A stretch of 27,620 nt of DNA from an uncultured Lachnospiraceae bacterium (lineage in GTDB: Bacteria > Bacillota_A > Clostridia > Lachnospirales > Lachnospiraceae). Below the pieces are notes generated by a model. It was given only the letters and a program-made list of their open reading frames with translations. It had not been told where the DNA came from and did not search any database. The stretch is from positions 1 through 27,620 of the forward strand of contig CATOMC010000020.1 in assembly GCA_951801245.1 (NCBI GenBank), written 5' to 3'. This document shows positions 1-8,600 of this stretch, in pieces. Numbering within the stretch: position 1 is the stretch's first letter; every line of letters starts with the position of its first letter. Position numbers and translations under genes: made by a program.

Positions 1-64
1 GTAGAAACCCTAAAGAAAAGAGAAATGGTGATCGTTGAAAACATAAAAAAGATATTTATGGGCA

Positions 65-118
65 CACCGGCTATATTTTAGCCGGTGCTATACCCGTTGC
101 TTCAGCCGGAAGGCTGAA
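65..118. repeat. Two adjacent hairpins upstream of the first promoter
   Basis: CACCGGCTA (65-73) pairs perfectly with TAGCCGGTG (79-87) over a 5-base loop, and TTCAGCC (101-107) pairs with GGCTGAA (112-118) over GGAA. Neither is followed by a T tract, so they are not typical terminators. Bases 1-78 are open in one frame to a TAG at 79-81, but the 26 residues are not recognisable. They may be the 3' end of a gene that starts outside the window, or a small structured RNA. Function unknown. Confidence 0.45.
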
Positions 119-153
119 CTGTTACTAAAGATGCGGTATCATAGGACTGGTAC

Positions 154-182
154 TTGACAAACGGGGTAAAAGAACATACAAT
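154..182 (+). promoter_or_regulatory. SigA-type promoter of the DUF7916-like gene
   Basis: TTGACA (154-159) is followed after exactly 17 bases by TACAAT (177-182), nearly consensus. Transcription would start near 189, giving a leader of about 120 nt before the start codon at 313, with a terminator-like hairpin inside it. Confidence 0.75.
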
Positions 183-204
183 CCGGATAAAAGATGGAAA
201 AGTG

Positions 205-255
205 GAGCATACTGCTAGTAATGAGGTGCCAAGGCGATTCTTGGTGCCTTATTTT
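205..255 (+). terminator. Leader attenuator: terminator hairpin plus alternative upstream fold
   Basis: Bases 223-233 pair with 240-250 as an 11-bp stem with G-U pairs, loop GCGATT, followed by TTATTTT. This looks like an intrinsic terminator, but it lies between the promoter at 154-182 and the gene start at 313, so it would act as an attenuator. An alternative fold is possible: GGAGCA (204-209) can partly pair with TGCC (227-230), enclosing ACT-GCT-AGT (211-219), and would consume the 5' arm of the terminator. The topology resembles BglG/LicT antiterminator targets, but the consensus is not matched. Whether a protein, a ligand or nothing controls it is unknown. Confidence 0.5.
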
Positions 256-312
256 GCATCATGAGAGAACAGCAAAGAAATTGAATGCAGGTATGCAGAA
301 AGGATGATGGGT

Positions 313-1233
313 ATGGCAAAAAGAATGTTAGATTGTAAAGCATCTGATCTGGCCGGATATGGTGCGAGGGAGATTCTGGAATCCATAGCGGCCAGTGAAG
401 GACGTGTCATGATGGGCGAGTGTATCGGTATCACGCAGCCGCTTCTGACGGATATCACCAATGCAGAGGTGGCAGCCTCTATGGGGGCAGACATTATACT
501 GCTGAATATGTTCGATGTGCAAAATCCTGTGATACAAGCATTACCAGCGGTAGAAAAGTCAGAAACAGTAAGGGAGATCAAGCGTCTGACAGGAAGGGTC
601 GTGGGGATCAATCTGGAGCCTGTGACTGGTGATGTACCGACTCAGGATGAACTCTGGAAGATGACGGAAGGCAGGTGTGCTACGGCACAAAATGCGGTTC
701 TGGCGTCCCAGATGGGTGTGGATATGGTCGTTCTGACAGGCAATCCGGGTAATGGCATCAGCAATCAGGCGATTACGGATTCTCTGCGGAAGATTAAAAA
801 TGCGGTAGGAGATAAACTGATTCTGGCAGCGGGTAAGATGCATGCGGCAGGAGTGCTCACAGAGGCGGCCGATGAGATTATTTCCAAAGAGGACATCCGT
901 GCATTTCGGGAGGCGGGGGCAGATATCATTCTATTACCCGCACCGGGAACCGTTCCCGGCATTACCATGGAATTTGTGAGGGAGTTGGTGGGATATGCGC
1001 ACAAGCTGGGAGCATTGACCATTACGGCCATCGGAACTTCTCAGGAAGGCAGTGACCGGGATACGATCAGGCAGATTGCGCTCTGGTGCAAGATGACGGG
1101 GACCGATATTCATCATATCGGAGATTCTGGTTACGTGGGGATGGCGCTGCCGGAAAATACGATGGCGTACTCTATTGCAATCCGTGGTATCAGGCATACC
1201 TATCATCGTATGGCACAGTCGATTAATCGATAA
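313..1233 (+). CDS. DUF7916-like TIM-barrel protein, possible enolase/phosphonomutase-like enzyme
   Basis: About 306 aa, soluble, no signal peptide. The alternating hydrophobic strands and helices are typical of a TIM barrel: ADIILLNMFDVQNP, RVVGINLEP, GVDMVVLTGNPGNG, KLILAAGKMH, GADIILLPAPGTVPG and LGALTITAIGTSQEG each look like a strand ending in polar or Gly-rich active-site loops. I recognise it as the Firmicute family now called DUF7916, sometimes annotated as haloacid-dehalogenase-like or PEP-phosphonomutase-like; the reaction is not established. ATG codons lie at 304, 307 and 313. I chose 313 because AGAAAGG (297-303) then sits at normal spacing. It has its own promoter and a leader attenuator, suggesting conditional expression. 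It is probably monocistronic, since the next gene has its own promoter. Confidence 0.7.
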   Translation: MAKRMLDCKASDLAGYGAREILESIAASEGRVMMGECIGITQPLLTDITNAEVAASMGADIILLNMFDVQNPVIQALPAVEKSETVREIKRLTGRVVGINLEPVTGDVPTQDELWKMTEGRCATAQNAVLASQMGVDMVVLTGNPGNGISNQAITDSLRKIKNAVGDKLILAAGKMHAAGVLTEAADEIISKEDIRAFREAGADIILLPAPGTVPGITMEFVRELVGYAHKLGALTITAIGTSQEGSDRDTIRQIALWCKMTGTDIHHIGDSGYVGMALPENTMAYSIAIRGIRHTYHRMAQSINR

Positions 1234-1250
1234 GAAGGCATAACAGAACA

Positions 1251-1279
1251 TTGATTTCTCCTTTTTTGTAGCGTATAAT
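1251..1279 (+). promoter_or_regulatory. SigA-type promoter of the first chemoreceptor
   Basis: TTGATT (1251-1256), a 17-base spacer, then a perfect TATAAT (1274-1279). It lies 45 bp upstream of the GTG start at 1324. It is not a SigD-type motility promoter, so this receptor may be made independently of a flagellar regulon. Confidence 0.7.
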
Positions 1280-1323
1280 GTAAAAGAAAATACAGTATTT
1301 TATTAGAAAAGGGGGGCTTTTCC

Positions 1324-3048
1324 GTGAAAATCAAAGTAAGGCGAATCAGCATCCGATGGAAAATATTAATTCCGGCAACCTTTTTGATCATTGCCATATG
1401 TGTGATCACAGGGGTGAATGCCTATTTTCGCATCAAAACTGGCATGATCCAGTTAGGTGTGGAGGAGGCGCAGATGGCGGCTTCTATCGCAGGATTTGAG
1501 GTAAACGGAGACGAGATATCCCAGGCTGGAGCCGGGTTTGAGAAGACCCAGGAGTATCAGAATAATTTGACGGCTCTCAGGCAGATTCAGAATCTTTGCG
1601 GCATCGCCTTTCTTTATACGCTGCATACGGATGATAATGTTCATCTCTACTATGGTATTGATACTGACGACAGTGCAGGACAGAAGTATCCCGGAGATAT
1701 GTTTGAGGGAGAATATAAAGAGTTTGCTGACGTATTTGCCGGCAAGGAATATGTGCAGGACTATATTGACGAAACAAGTGACGGGAGTTTGATATCCGCT
1801 TATTTGCCGATAACTGACAGTTCCGGCAGGGTGGTTGCCATATTGGGGTGTGATTATGATGCGGCTTATGTAGTAGGGCGGATTGAAGGTGCACGCAACA
1901 GTATAATCCAAATTTCCGTCATCTGCCTCGTCATTGCACTTCTGATCATAAACATCATTGTCAATCGTATTATGAAAAGCCTTCATAAGGTTGACCGTAA
2001 AATATATGATCTGGTACATAACGAAGGGGATCTGACAAGGAAACTGGATATTTCTACCGGTGATGAGTTGGAACTGATTTCTGAAAATGTCAATATGCTG
2101 CTCGAACATATCCGGGCAATCATGTTAAATATATCCCATAACTCCACACAACTTGGAACTTCTACCGGGACAATTGCAGAAAGCATTGTCAGGGCAAAGG
2201 ACGATATTTCAGATATATCGGCTACTATGGAGCAGATGAGTGCCGCTATGGAGGAGACTAGCGCTTCTTTGTTTCAGGTAGATGAGTCCGTGACTCATAT
2301 CACGCAGAGCATAGGCAAGATCGCAGGGAAGGCTTCCGATGAACGGGATGCCGCTGCGGAAATCATGAAAAAAGTACAGGTTATTTATGAAACGGCACAG
2401 AATGACAGAACAGAGGCGTCACGACAGGCGGCGGAAATGTCAGAAAATATGAATGAAAGAATCCAGCGCTCCAAGGCGGTAGAGCAGATTGACAGGCTGA
2501 CGGAAGAGATTATCAATATTACCGACCAGACGAGCCTGCTTGCCTTAAATGCAAGCATTGAGGCGGCGAGAGCCGGTGAAGCCGGAAGAGGATTTGCGGT
2601 CGTAGCCAGTGAGATCGGAACGCTTTCCGATAATTCTGCCCGGGCGGCCGAGAGTATTCAGAAGGTCAGCCAGGAGGTGATCCATGCAGTCAATCAGTTG
2701 GCCAGTGAATCAGAGCAGATGATTCATTTTATGAACGAGACGGCGATGGCCGGTTATGAGAGACTGTTAGACAACAGTCAGAATTATAAAAATGATGTGA
2801 GTCATTTGAGCGAGACGATGAATCATTTTGCAGACGAGAGCATCAGTTTGAATCAAAATGTCGACAGTATTAAGGAAGCCCTTGATGCGGTCAGCTTAGC
2901 GGTGGAAGAAAGTGCCAAAGGTGTTGTCAGTGTCACGGAAATGACTTCTGATATGTCTGCGGGCATGGAGAGCATCGAGAGCGAGGCCAAGAGCAACAAA
3001 GAGATTGCGGGGCAGCTTGAAGGAGAGGTTCAAAAATTCAAGTTGTAA
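1324..3048 (+). CDS. Methyl-accepting chemotaxis protein (membrane chemoreceptor)
   Basis: 574 aa. Residues 13-34 form the first membrane helix and about 194-214 the second. The 160-residue region between them is extracellular and Cache-like, with a strand pattern around [20 protein letters not shown] and [17 protein letters not shown] linker follows (about 215-268), then a long antiparallel cytoplasmic coiled coil. Its conserved hairpin tip is seen at 395-435 ([25 protein letters not shown] and following), where CheA and CheW dock in this family. The arms on either side of the tip are nearly equal (about 150 residues), so the domain is complete. There is no C-terminal CheR-binding pentapeptide. 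The start is GTG, preceded by AAAGGGGGG. Ligand unknown. No che or flagellar genes are in the window, so it must signal to a system encoded elsewhere. Confidence 0.93.
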   Translation: MKIKVRRISIRWKILIPATFLIIAICVITGVNAYFRIKTGMIQLGVEEAQMAASIAGFEVNGDEISQAGAGFEKTQEYQNNLTALRQIQNLCGIAFLYTLHTDDNVHLYYGIDTDDSAGQKYPGDMFEGEYKEFADVFAGKEYVQDYIDETSDGSLISAYLPITDSSGRVVAILGCDYDAAYVVGRIEGARNSIIQISVICLVIALLIINIIVNRIMKSLHKVDRKIYDLVHNEGDLTRKLDISTGDELELISENVNMLLEHIRAIMLNISHNSTQLGTSTGTIAESIVRAKDDISDISATMEQMSAAMEETSASLFQVDESVTHITQSIGKIAGKASDERDAAAEIMKKVQVIYETAQNDRTEASRQAAEMSENMNERIQRSKAVEQIDRLTEEIINITDQTSLLALNASIEAARAGEAGRGFAVVASEIGTLSDNSARAAESIQKVSQEVIHAVNQLASESEQMIHFMNETAMAGYERLLDNSQNYKNDVSHLSETMNHFADESISLNQNVDSIKEALDAVSLAVEESAKGVVSVTEMTSDMSAGMESIESEAKSNKEIAGQLEGEVQKFKL

Positions 3049-3109
3049 TCAGGTGAGAGAGAACGCTGTTGGCCGGTTTTCAGGAATGGCTTAACAGGCG
3101 GGAGAAAAG

Positions 3110-3471
3110 ATGATGGATTATGAAAAAGTATATGCGATGCCATTTCAAAAAGTGTATCCGCTGCTCATAGCCAAGGCGGAGAAAAAGGGAAGAACGGCGC
3201 AGGAGGTCAATCAGATTACTTGCTGGCTGACTGGATACAGTGCCAGTGAAATAGAGGATTCCATTCAAAACTCTACCACATACGGAGACTTTTTAGAAAT
3301 GCGCCAAAGCCAAATCCGAACCGGAAGCTGATTACTGGGAGCATCTGCGGGGTAAGGGTGGAGGAGATGAAAGAACCGTTGATGCAGGAAATCCGGTATC
3401 TGGACAAACTGGTCGATGAACTTGCAAAGGGCAAAGCGATGGATAAGATTCTGCGGGAAAACAAGGTCTGA
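3110..3471 (+). pseudogene. DUF2200 family protein, interrupted by a single frameshift
   Basis: The first frame (ATG at 3110 or 3113, after GGGAG) gives the typical DUF2200 start: MPFQKVYPLLIAKAEKKGRT, then VNQITCWLTGY. It leaves the family pattern at about 3297 and stops at 3331. From 3298 the -1 frame continues the family sequence: [20 protein letters not shown], then the typical end [16 protein letters not shown], with a stop at 3469-3471. Joined, it is about 120 aa, close to the normal family length. The simplest explanation is loss of one A in the GAAAT run at 3296-3300. A sequencing error, or less likely -1 slippage on CTTTTTA just upstream, could also explain it. The family function is unknown. 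The gene is short, soluble and without a signal peptide. Confidence 0.85.
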
Positions 3472-3613
3472 ATCATGAGACAGGGAAGCATATGGTATAG
3501 GAACCGGCCGCAGAATGTCTGGCGTATGGATTACCCTAACCCCGCGTTCAGCGGGCTATTCTGATCCGTTTTAGATGATGTTTCCTTAAAGAGTGTTATT
3601 TTGCACAGGCATC

Positions 3614-3622
3614 TGCTATAAT
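3614..3622 (+). promoter_or_regulatory. Extended -10 promoter of the SRPBCC/lipoprotein pair
   Basis: TGCTATAAT (3614-3622) is an extended -10 element with a perfect TATAAT. The -35 at 17 bp (TGTTAT, 3594-3599) is poor, as is common for extended -10 promoters. Upstream, CCCGC/GCGGG (3541-3545 and 3551-3555) forms a short hairpin without a good T tract, a weak candidate terminator for the preceding gene. The rest of 3472-3719 shows no further gene. Confidence 0.55.
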
Positions 3623-3719
3623 ATAACGCGGCAGGCTGTTACAGCCATTATATAAAAGAAGAACAACACAAATCTGAAAAAATAAGAGCAAATGAAATGT
3701 TTCAGGACAGGAGGCTGGT

Positions 3720-4118
3720 ATGAAACAAGCAGTGACAACAGCACAGTTTCCCTGTGACTGTAAAACGGTCTGGGATATTGTGACTAACAACGGTACTTAT
3801 GGATGGCGAAGTGACCTGTCCAGAATAGAGATTATCGACGAGAAGAAGTTTGACGAATACACCAAAGATGGATTCGTGACGCATTTTCATATCACGGCGA
3901 AAAAACCATGCCGGGAATACCGCTTTACGATGGAAAACAAAAACATGAGCGGGCGCTGGAGCGGCATCTTCGAGGAAAGAGCGGGCGGCACGCAGATTAC
4001 GTTTACGGAAGAAGTGGAGGTCAATAATCCGATCATGAACTTGTTCGTCAAAGCGTATCTGAAAAAGCAGCAAGCCAACTATATTGCCGATTTGAAGAAG
4101 GCGATTTCTGAAAGCTGA
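3720..4118 (+). CDS. SRPBCC (START/polyketide cyclase-like) family protein
   Basis: 132 aa, cytoplasmic. It begins with the usual SRPBCC pattern, a first strand then a helix containing the V-W-D-I-V motif (FPCDCKTVWDIVTNN). A series of beta strands follows (FVTHFHITAKKPCREYRFTM, GRWSGIFEERAGGTQITFTE), and it ends in a long amphipathic helix (NLFVKAYLKKQQANYIADLKKA) that closes the hydrophobic pocket in this fold. The family binds hydrophobic or lipid-like ligands; the ligand cannot be told from sequence. The ribosome site AGGAGG (3709-3714) sits 5 bp before the ATG. The lipoprotein gene starts 9 bp after the stop, so the two are probably cotranscribed. Confidence 0.8.
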   Translation: MKQAVTTAQFPCDCKTVWDIVTNNGTYGWRSDLSRIEIIDEKKFDEYTKDGFVTHFHITAKKPCREYRFTMENKNMSGRWSGIFEERAGGTQITFTEEVEVNNPIMNLFVKAYLKKQQANYIADLKKAISES

Positions 4119-4127
4119 GGTACAAAA

Positions 4128-6419
4128 ATGACAAAGAAAGGAACAGCCGTAATCGGCATCATGGCAACACTTTTACTCAGCGGATGTGGGAATACGGAAG
4201 CTCACAATCCGGAACAAAATATTTCCAATCCTGCGGCGGTAGTGGTGGAGCAGGAAGAGGGCGGGCCTTCTGATGCAAAGCACATTGCCGCCCTCTATCG
4301 AGATTTATATGAGGAAGCACAGAGGTCTACCATAATAGGAGACTTAGAGACAACAAGAAGCTTTATCCGGAGGCTCGGGGAGAACGGGTATGCGGCAGTG
4401 GATGAGAAGAACCAGATCGACATGACAAACCCGGAGCAGGTCATACATTTTTGCGAGGCGGTAGGGGATAAAGAGGCGGCAGAACTGACGCTGATTGTGG
4501 TCTCTGATTCCGGGGGATTTATGAAATACGATTTGCACACGGCGGATGGCATGGTGGAGGTCGATAGAGGATATTATCAGTATGCGGACGGGAAGCTGGA
4601 AAAGGTAAATGCGGCAAGTTATATGGCGCAGGAATGGCAGTATACGCAGGAAGGGTATCTTATGTTTTGGGGCAATTATTACTCCGAAAGTTATCATGCG
4701 CTTGTGGCCAGTGATGCGGCAGAACACGTGGCGATCAGGGTAGAGCCGTTAGAGGAAAGATGCAGAGAACTGAACAGGTATTATCTGCTGCCCGTGGGGT
4801 ATGGGAACAACAACCTGTTTCTGGTGAACTGGAGCGAGGCGGACTATGGGACGTTGGATTTTTATGATCTATTCGATCGATTTTATCCTGATATTTATCA
4901 GCGGTCAGTGCCTTATGCGGCAGACGATAATTTGAATGCGGGAAAAGTTTATCAGATACCTGCAGATACTTTTGAAACCGTGATCGGAAGGTATTTCAGG
5001 ATCGAGGAAGAGACGCTTCGGCAAAAGACCGGCAGCCTTTCGCAGGAAGGAACCTATGCCTATAGGCCAAGAGGATTTTATGAGAATGATTATTCGGACG
5101 TTCCTTATCCGGAAGTGGTAAATTATAAGGAAAAGGAAGACGGAACCATAGTGCTTACGGTAAACGCTGTCTATCCGGAAGATAATACCTCCCGGTCTTT
5201 TACCCATGAAACGGTGATCCGTCCGCTGGAAGACGGCAGGTATCAATATGTATCCAATCAGGTGATCTATCCGGAAGAAACGTATGATGCGTGGTGGCAT
5301 GCGGAGCGTCTGACCGGGGAACAGTGGCAGGAGACTTATAACAGCCCGGATGACAATAATGTAGACAACGGCAGCGAAACGGGAATGAAAGGTTTAGAAG
5401 TAGCAGGGGGTTCGTTGGAACAGGAGATTCTGACGGCGGCCAGGAAAGCAGACGAAGTATACAAGGATGCGGCCATGGAAGAGGACTTGATTTATGGTCA
5501 TATCGTAACTGATTTTACGAAAGAGCAGAGAAAGCAAGTTGTTTCCCTGCTTGGCGGGGCAGGCTATGTGAGTGTTACAGACGGTGTCAATATGGAAAAT
5601 CCGCAGATGGTTCAGGACTTTTATGCCGCTTATAAGGCGCATCAGGATGCTGTGGTCACGGTGTATGATGTTCGCCATAATGGGGTGATCGGAGCTTGTA
5701 CCTTCTTGTATCAGGCGGGGAAATTGCAGACCCGCTATAGGGAGATTGCCTGGAAAGAAGGCGGCGTACCGGAGATAATATCGGATACGGTAAGCGACCT
5801 GAAACAGATAAAGTTGACAAAAAAGGGATATTTCATTTACGCTTACGAAGAGATACCCTACCATTCCAGTCTTCGTCAGTACTGGCGGGTTTCTCCGCTT
5901 TCGGACAAGTGCAGGGAATTGACGGAGAAATATGTGCAGGGTATAAGTTATGTAAACTATAATGCTTTTATCACAGACTGGGACAGCAGTCATGTGGAAG
6001 ACATCCTGATGCCATGTATGTTTGAGGATATTTACAGGATGGATACCGGGAAACAAATTCAGCCGGAGAATGGAGAGATTCCTGCCGAAATCTATGAAAG
6101 AATCATGACCACCTACTTCCCGGCGACTACGGAGCAGGTCAGGGAACAATGCGGCTACCGTGCACAAACGGACAGTTATCCGTATGAAATGATCTTTCCC
6201 AGACAATATCCGCCTTTTGGTGAGGTTGTGGATTATGAGAAGAACCCGGACGGGACGATAACGCTTATTGTAGACGGGGTGTGGCCGGATTATGATTCCG
6301 ACTGCGCATTTACCAACAGGATTACCATACAGCCCCTTGCAGACGGGACATTTCGGTATTTAACCAATTCCATAGAAAAGGGAGAGCTTGAGATTCCGGT
6401 GGTGGAGCTGTTAGAATGA
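4128..6419 (+). CDS. Surface lipoprotein of two homologous halves (DUF6070-like)
   Basis: 763 aa. A lipoprotein signal peptide is clear: a KK start, a hydrophobic core, then the lipobox L-S-G-C with the lipidated Cys at 20. After an acidic linker the protein has two repeats of one domain, about 51-380 and 430-752. Matching landmarks are LEERCRELNRYY vs LSDKCRELTEKY, and the end blocks around VVNYKEKEDGTIVLTV vs VVDYEKNPDGTITLIV, each followed by a T-x-x-x-I-x-P-L-x-D-G strand. A low-complexity linker rich in N, D and G (405-420) separates them. I think this is the DUF6070 family of Lachnospiraceae lipoproteins, but that name is from memory. No enzymatic motif was seen. The start codon is close to the upstream stop, whose TGAGG may serve as ribosome site. 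Confidence 0.75.
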   Translation: MTKKGTAVIGIMATLLLSGCGNTEAHNPEQNISNPAAVVVEQEEGGPSDAKHIAALYRDLYEEAQRSTIIGDLETTRSFIRRLGENGYAAVDEKNQIDMTNPEQVIHFCEAVGDKEAAELTLIVVSDSGGFMKYDLHTADGMVEVDRGYYQYADGKLEKVNAASYMAQEWQYTQEGYLMFWGNYYSESYHALVASDAAEHVAIRVEPLEERCRELNRYYLLPVGYGNNNLFLVNWSEADYGTLDFYDLFDRFYPDIYQRSVPYAADDNLNAGKVYQIPADTFETVIGRYFRIEEETLRQKTGSLSQEGTYAYRPRGFYENDYSDVPYPEVVNYKEKEDGTIVLTVNAVYPEDNTSRSFTHETVIRPLEDGRYQYVSNQVIYPEETYDAWWHAERLTGEQWQETYNSPDDNNVDNGSETGMKGLEVAGGSLEQEILTAARKADEVYKDAAMEEDLIYGHIVTDFTKEQRKQVVSLLGGAGYVSVTDGVNMENPQMVQDFYAAYKAHQDAVVTVYDVRHNGVIGACTFLYQAGKLQTRYREIAWKEGGVPEIISDTVSDLKQIKLTKKGYFIYAYEEIPYHSSLRQYWRVSPLSDKCRELTEKYVQGISYVNYNAFITDWDSSHVEDILMPCMFEDIYRMDTGKQIQPENGEIPAEIYERIMTTYFPATTEQVREQCGYRAQTDSYPYEMIFPRQYPPFGEVVDYEKNPDGTITLIVDGVWPDYDSDCAFTNRITIQPLADGTFRYLTNSIEKGELEIPVVELLE

Positions 6420-6494
6420 CGGCAGCATCAGACGGCTTGCAGGCAGTATTCAACTCTTTTTTGGTAAATTTATGGTTATCCGCTTATGATTGAA

Positions 6495-6523
6495 TTGACG
6501 AATGCATCCAAATAGGCTAAATT
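6495..6523 (+). promoter_or_regulatory. Promoter of the LytTR/GHKL two-component pair
   Basis: TTGACG (6495-6500), a 17-base spacer and TAAATT (6518-6523), 56 bp upstream of the regulator start. The preceding 75 bp after the lipoprotein stop hold no convincing terminator. Confidence 0.5.
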
Positions 6524-6578
6524 AACAACATGGAAAAACTTTATTGTAAAATACTGTCGGAAAGGAAGGGCACTCACA

Positions 6579-7292
6579 ATGTTTAAGATCGCGATTGTAG
6601 AGGATAACAGTGTAGCGCTTGAGAAGCTGCAGGGATATCTGGAGCGGTATGCGCAGGAAAATAATGAAACTTTCGATATTGCGGGCTTCGGGGATGCGCT
6701 GGCTTTCCTGGACAGTTACAGACGCATTTATGATATGGTCTTTATGGATATCGAGCTGCCTTTTATCAACGGTATGGAAGCGGCCCAGAGGCTGCGGGAG
6801 ATTGATAAGCAGGTGGTCTTGGTCTTTGTGACGAATATGGCGCAGTTTGCGGTGAAGGGGTATGAAGTGGATGCGCTTGATTATCTGGTGAAGCCTGTTC
6901 ATTACGGAGATTTTGAATTGAAACTTCGCCGGGCTGTAGTAAGATTAAAGGAAGCGCAGGAAGCGATTCTGGTACAGCGGCAAAGCGGCATGGTGCGGTT
7001 GAGGGTGCAGGAGATCGCTTATATTGAAGTGCGCGGGCATACGCTGATTTTTCATACGGAGGCAGGCGAAATCACGGGGAGCGGGACGCTGCATGATCTG
7101 GAAGACAAGTTAAAGACCAAGGGATTCTTGCGGTGTAATAAGTGTTATCTGGTCAATCAGCGGCATATCGCCGCAGTGCAGGGTTATACACTGGTGATGG
7201 CGCAGGGAGAAAAACTGCAGATCAGCAGGCCGCGGAAGAAGACGTTTATGAGTGAACTGGCAGAAACGATGGGGAATGAGAATGTATTATGA
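6579..7292 (+). CDS. LytTR-family response regulator
   Basis: 237 aa. Receiver domain about 1-120: acidic pocket E8-D9, phosphoacceptor D57 in MVFMDIELPFINGMEA, T85 in VFVTN, K105 in DYLVKPV. A LytTR DNA-binding domain follows (about 138-237), with the typical pattern VRLRVQEIAYIEVRGHTLIFHT, then FLRCNKCYLVNQRHI and a basic stretch QISRPRKK. Such regulators bind pairs of 9-bp boxes upstream of promoters. A candidate box lies at 8601-8609 in front of the GH3 gene. The ribosome site AAGGAAGG lies upstream of ATG 6579. The gene overlaps the kinase gene by 11 bp, so the two proteins are translationally coupled and very likely partners. Confidence 0.92.
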   Translation: MFKIAIVEDNSVALEKLQGYLERYAQENNETFDIAGFGDALAFLDSYRRIYDMVFMDIELPFINGMEAAQRLREIDKQVVLVFVTNMAQFAVKGYEVDALDYLVKPVHYGDFELKLRRAVVRLKEAQEAILVQRQSGMVRLRVQEIAYIEVRGHTLIFHTEAGEITGSGTLHDLEDKLKTKGFLRCNKCYLVNQRHIAAVQGYTLVMAQGEKLQISRPRKKTFMSELAETMGNENVL

Positions 7293-8577
7293 GTATGGTA
7301 TATCATTTTTTGAGACGAACGGATATGTGTTTGAGATTTTGATCGCGGTCTTTTTCTTCTGCGGATGGATGGATAAAAGGCCGCGTTTTCTTTTGCGGGG
7401 ATGTTTGGCGGGAGCGATTCTTCTTATGGTTTCCATGCTGTGGGCATGGATTCCATTTGATAATGAATGGATGAAGAGTATCCGGACGACATTGTTTTTC
7501 TTTTTCTCGGTAGGCGCCGTGAAGGCCTGCTTTGAGGGGCCGCTTCGTCAGGCGGTGTTTTATGTGACGGCGGCGGGCGCGGCACAGCATTTTTCTTTCC
7601 GTATGGCACGGACGCTGTTGGCGGTGGGAAATGTGTATCTGAAGCTGCCATCCGGGATCAGTATTTTCTGCTACCCGGTGCTTTCCGTGATTTTTGTGCT
7701 GATATGCTATCTGACTTTTGGCAGGGAATTGCGTAAGAAGGATGTGAAGTATATGACCGGATCGCAGACGGTGCTCTTTTTACTGGTGGGAATGCAGCTT
7801 TGTACCAATGTGCTGCAGAATCTGTTTGATAAATACAGTACAGGGAGCGGCTTCCAGGCATATACGGTTTACAGCCTGTTTGATATGATAAGCTGTCTGT
7901 TCCTGCTCGCTTTGCAGTGTGAGATCACGCGCAGGGAAAGTGAGCAGCATAATGGTGAGATATTACAGCATATTTTGTATCAGCAGAAGCAGCAGATGGA
8001 AATTTCCAAAGAAAATATAGAGTTGATCAATATCAAATGTCATGATATTAAGAATCAGATCGCAACGCTTGGCAGCCGGGTCCCGCAGGAGGAGATCCGG
8101 GAACTGGAACGAGCGGTCGATATTTATGATATGGCTTTTAAGACCGGCAATGAGGCACTGGATGTGCTCATGGTAGAGAAACTTATGGTGTGTGAAAATA
8201 AAAATATCCGCCTGGACTGCATGATGGATGGAAAACTGCTTTCCTTTATGAAACAGTCGGATATTTACGCTCTGTTTGGCAATGCGGTGGACAATGCGAT
8301 TGAGGCCGTAGAGAGGATTGTGAATGAGGAGCGGCGTTATATCAGTGTGCGTGTGCGCATGGAAAAGGGCATGCTGGTGATCCATTTTGAAAATTATTAT
8401 GAGGGAGAAATCGCTTTTGTCAAAGGACTGCCGCAGACGACGAAGGAGGACAAAAGGTATCACGGTTTCGGTATGAAGAGTATCCGTATGATCGTGGAGA
8501 AATATCAGGGGCATTTTTCAGTGGGGGCGAAGGACGGTATTTTTACCTTAAATATTCTGCTTCCCATTTCCGGGTAA
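7282..8577 (+). CDS. GHKL-domain sensor histidine kinase (AgrC/ComD-like architecture)
   Basis: About 431 aa from ATG 7282. The frame is open from a GTG at 7252, but GGGG (7271-7274) sits 7 bp before 7282, so I prefer that start. The N-terminal 215 residues carry about six membrane helices with almost no extracellular domain, as in kinases that sense membrane-embedded or peptide signals. A coiled-coil segment follows, then the phosphoacceptor His in IKCHDIKNQ (about residue 254). The HATPase_c_5-type domain has the N box FGNAVDNAIEA and the G box GFGMKSIR. The rest of this GHKL family uses the same H-D-x-K-N-x motif. Signal unknown; no linked peptide precursor gene was found. The GH3 gene begins 105 bp downstream. 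Confidence 0.9.
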   Translation: MYYEYGISFFETNGYVFEILIAVFFFCGWMDKRPRFLLRGCLAGAILLMVSMLWAWIPFDNEWMKSIRTTLFFFFSVGAVKACFEGPLRQAVFYVTAAGAAQHFSFRMARTLLAVGNVYLKLPSGISIFCYPVLSVIFVLICYLTFGRELRKKDVKYMTGSQTVLFLLVGMQLCTNVLQNLFDKYSTGSGFQAYTVYSLFDMISCLFLLALQCEITRRESEQHNGEILQHILYQQKQQMEISKENIELINIKCHDIKNQIATLGSRVPQEEIRELERAVDIYDMAFKTGNEALDVLMVEKLMVCENKNIRLDCMMDGKLLSFMKQSDIYALFGNAVDNAIEAVERIVNEERRYISVRVRMEKGMLVIHFENYYEGEIAFVKGLPQTTKEDKRYHGFGMKSIRMIVEKYQGHFSVGAKDGIFTLNILLPISG

Positions 8578-8600
8578 CTGCATTTCAGGTTCCTAAAATT

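Noticed and set aside
204..255. BglG/LicT-type RAT antiterminator or T-box
   Set aside because: The RAT consensus (GGATTGTTACTGC...GCAGGCAAAACC) is matched only in part, and no T-box core sequence is present. I kept only the general attenuator call.
39..290. Short open frames across 39-128 and 133-218 that read like protein (for example HTGYILAGAIPVASAGRLN)
   Set aside because: No start codons or ribosome sites, different frames, and the second overlaps a near-consensus promoter and leader. They could be remnants of a gene but nothing supports a product.
3284..3300. Programmed -1 frameshift in the DUF2200 gene
   Set aside because: CTTTTTA is not a canonical X-XXY-YYZ site, no stimulatory structure was seen, and the family is normally encoded in one frame. 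A simple one-base loss is more economical.
5394..6206. Long open frame on the minus strand inside the lipoprotein gene
   Set aside because: It lies wholly opposite a gene with a signal peptide and a repeated domain, has no ribosome site, and its composition (rich in H, I, R) is typical of antisense shadows.
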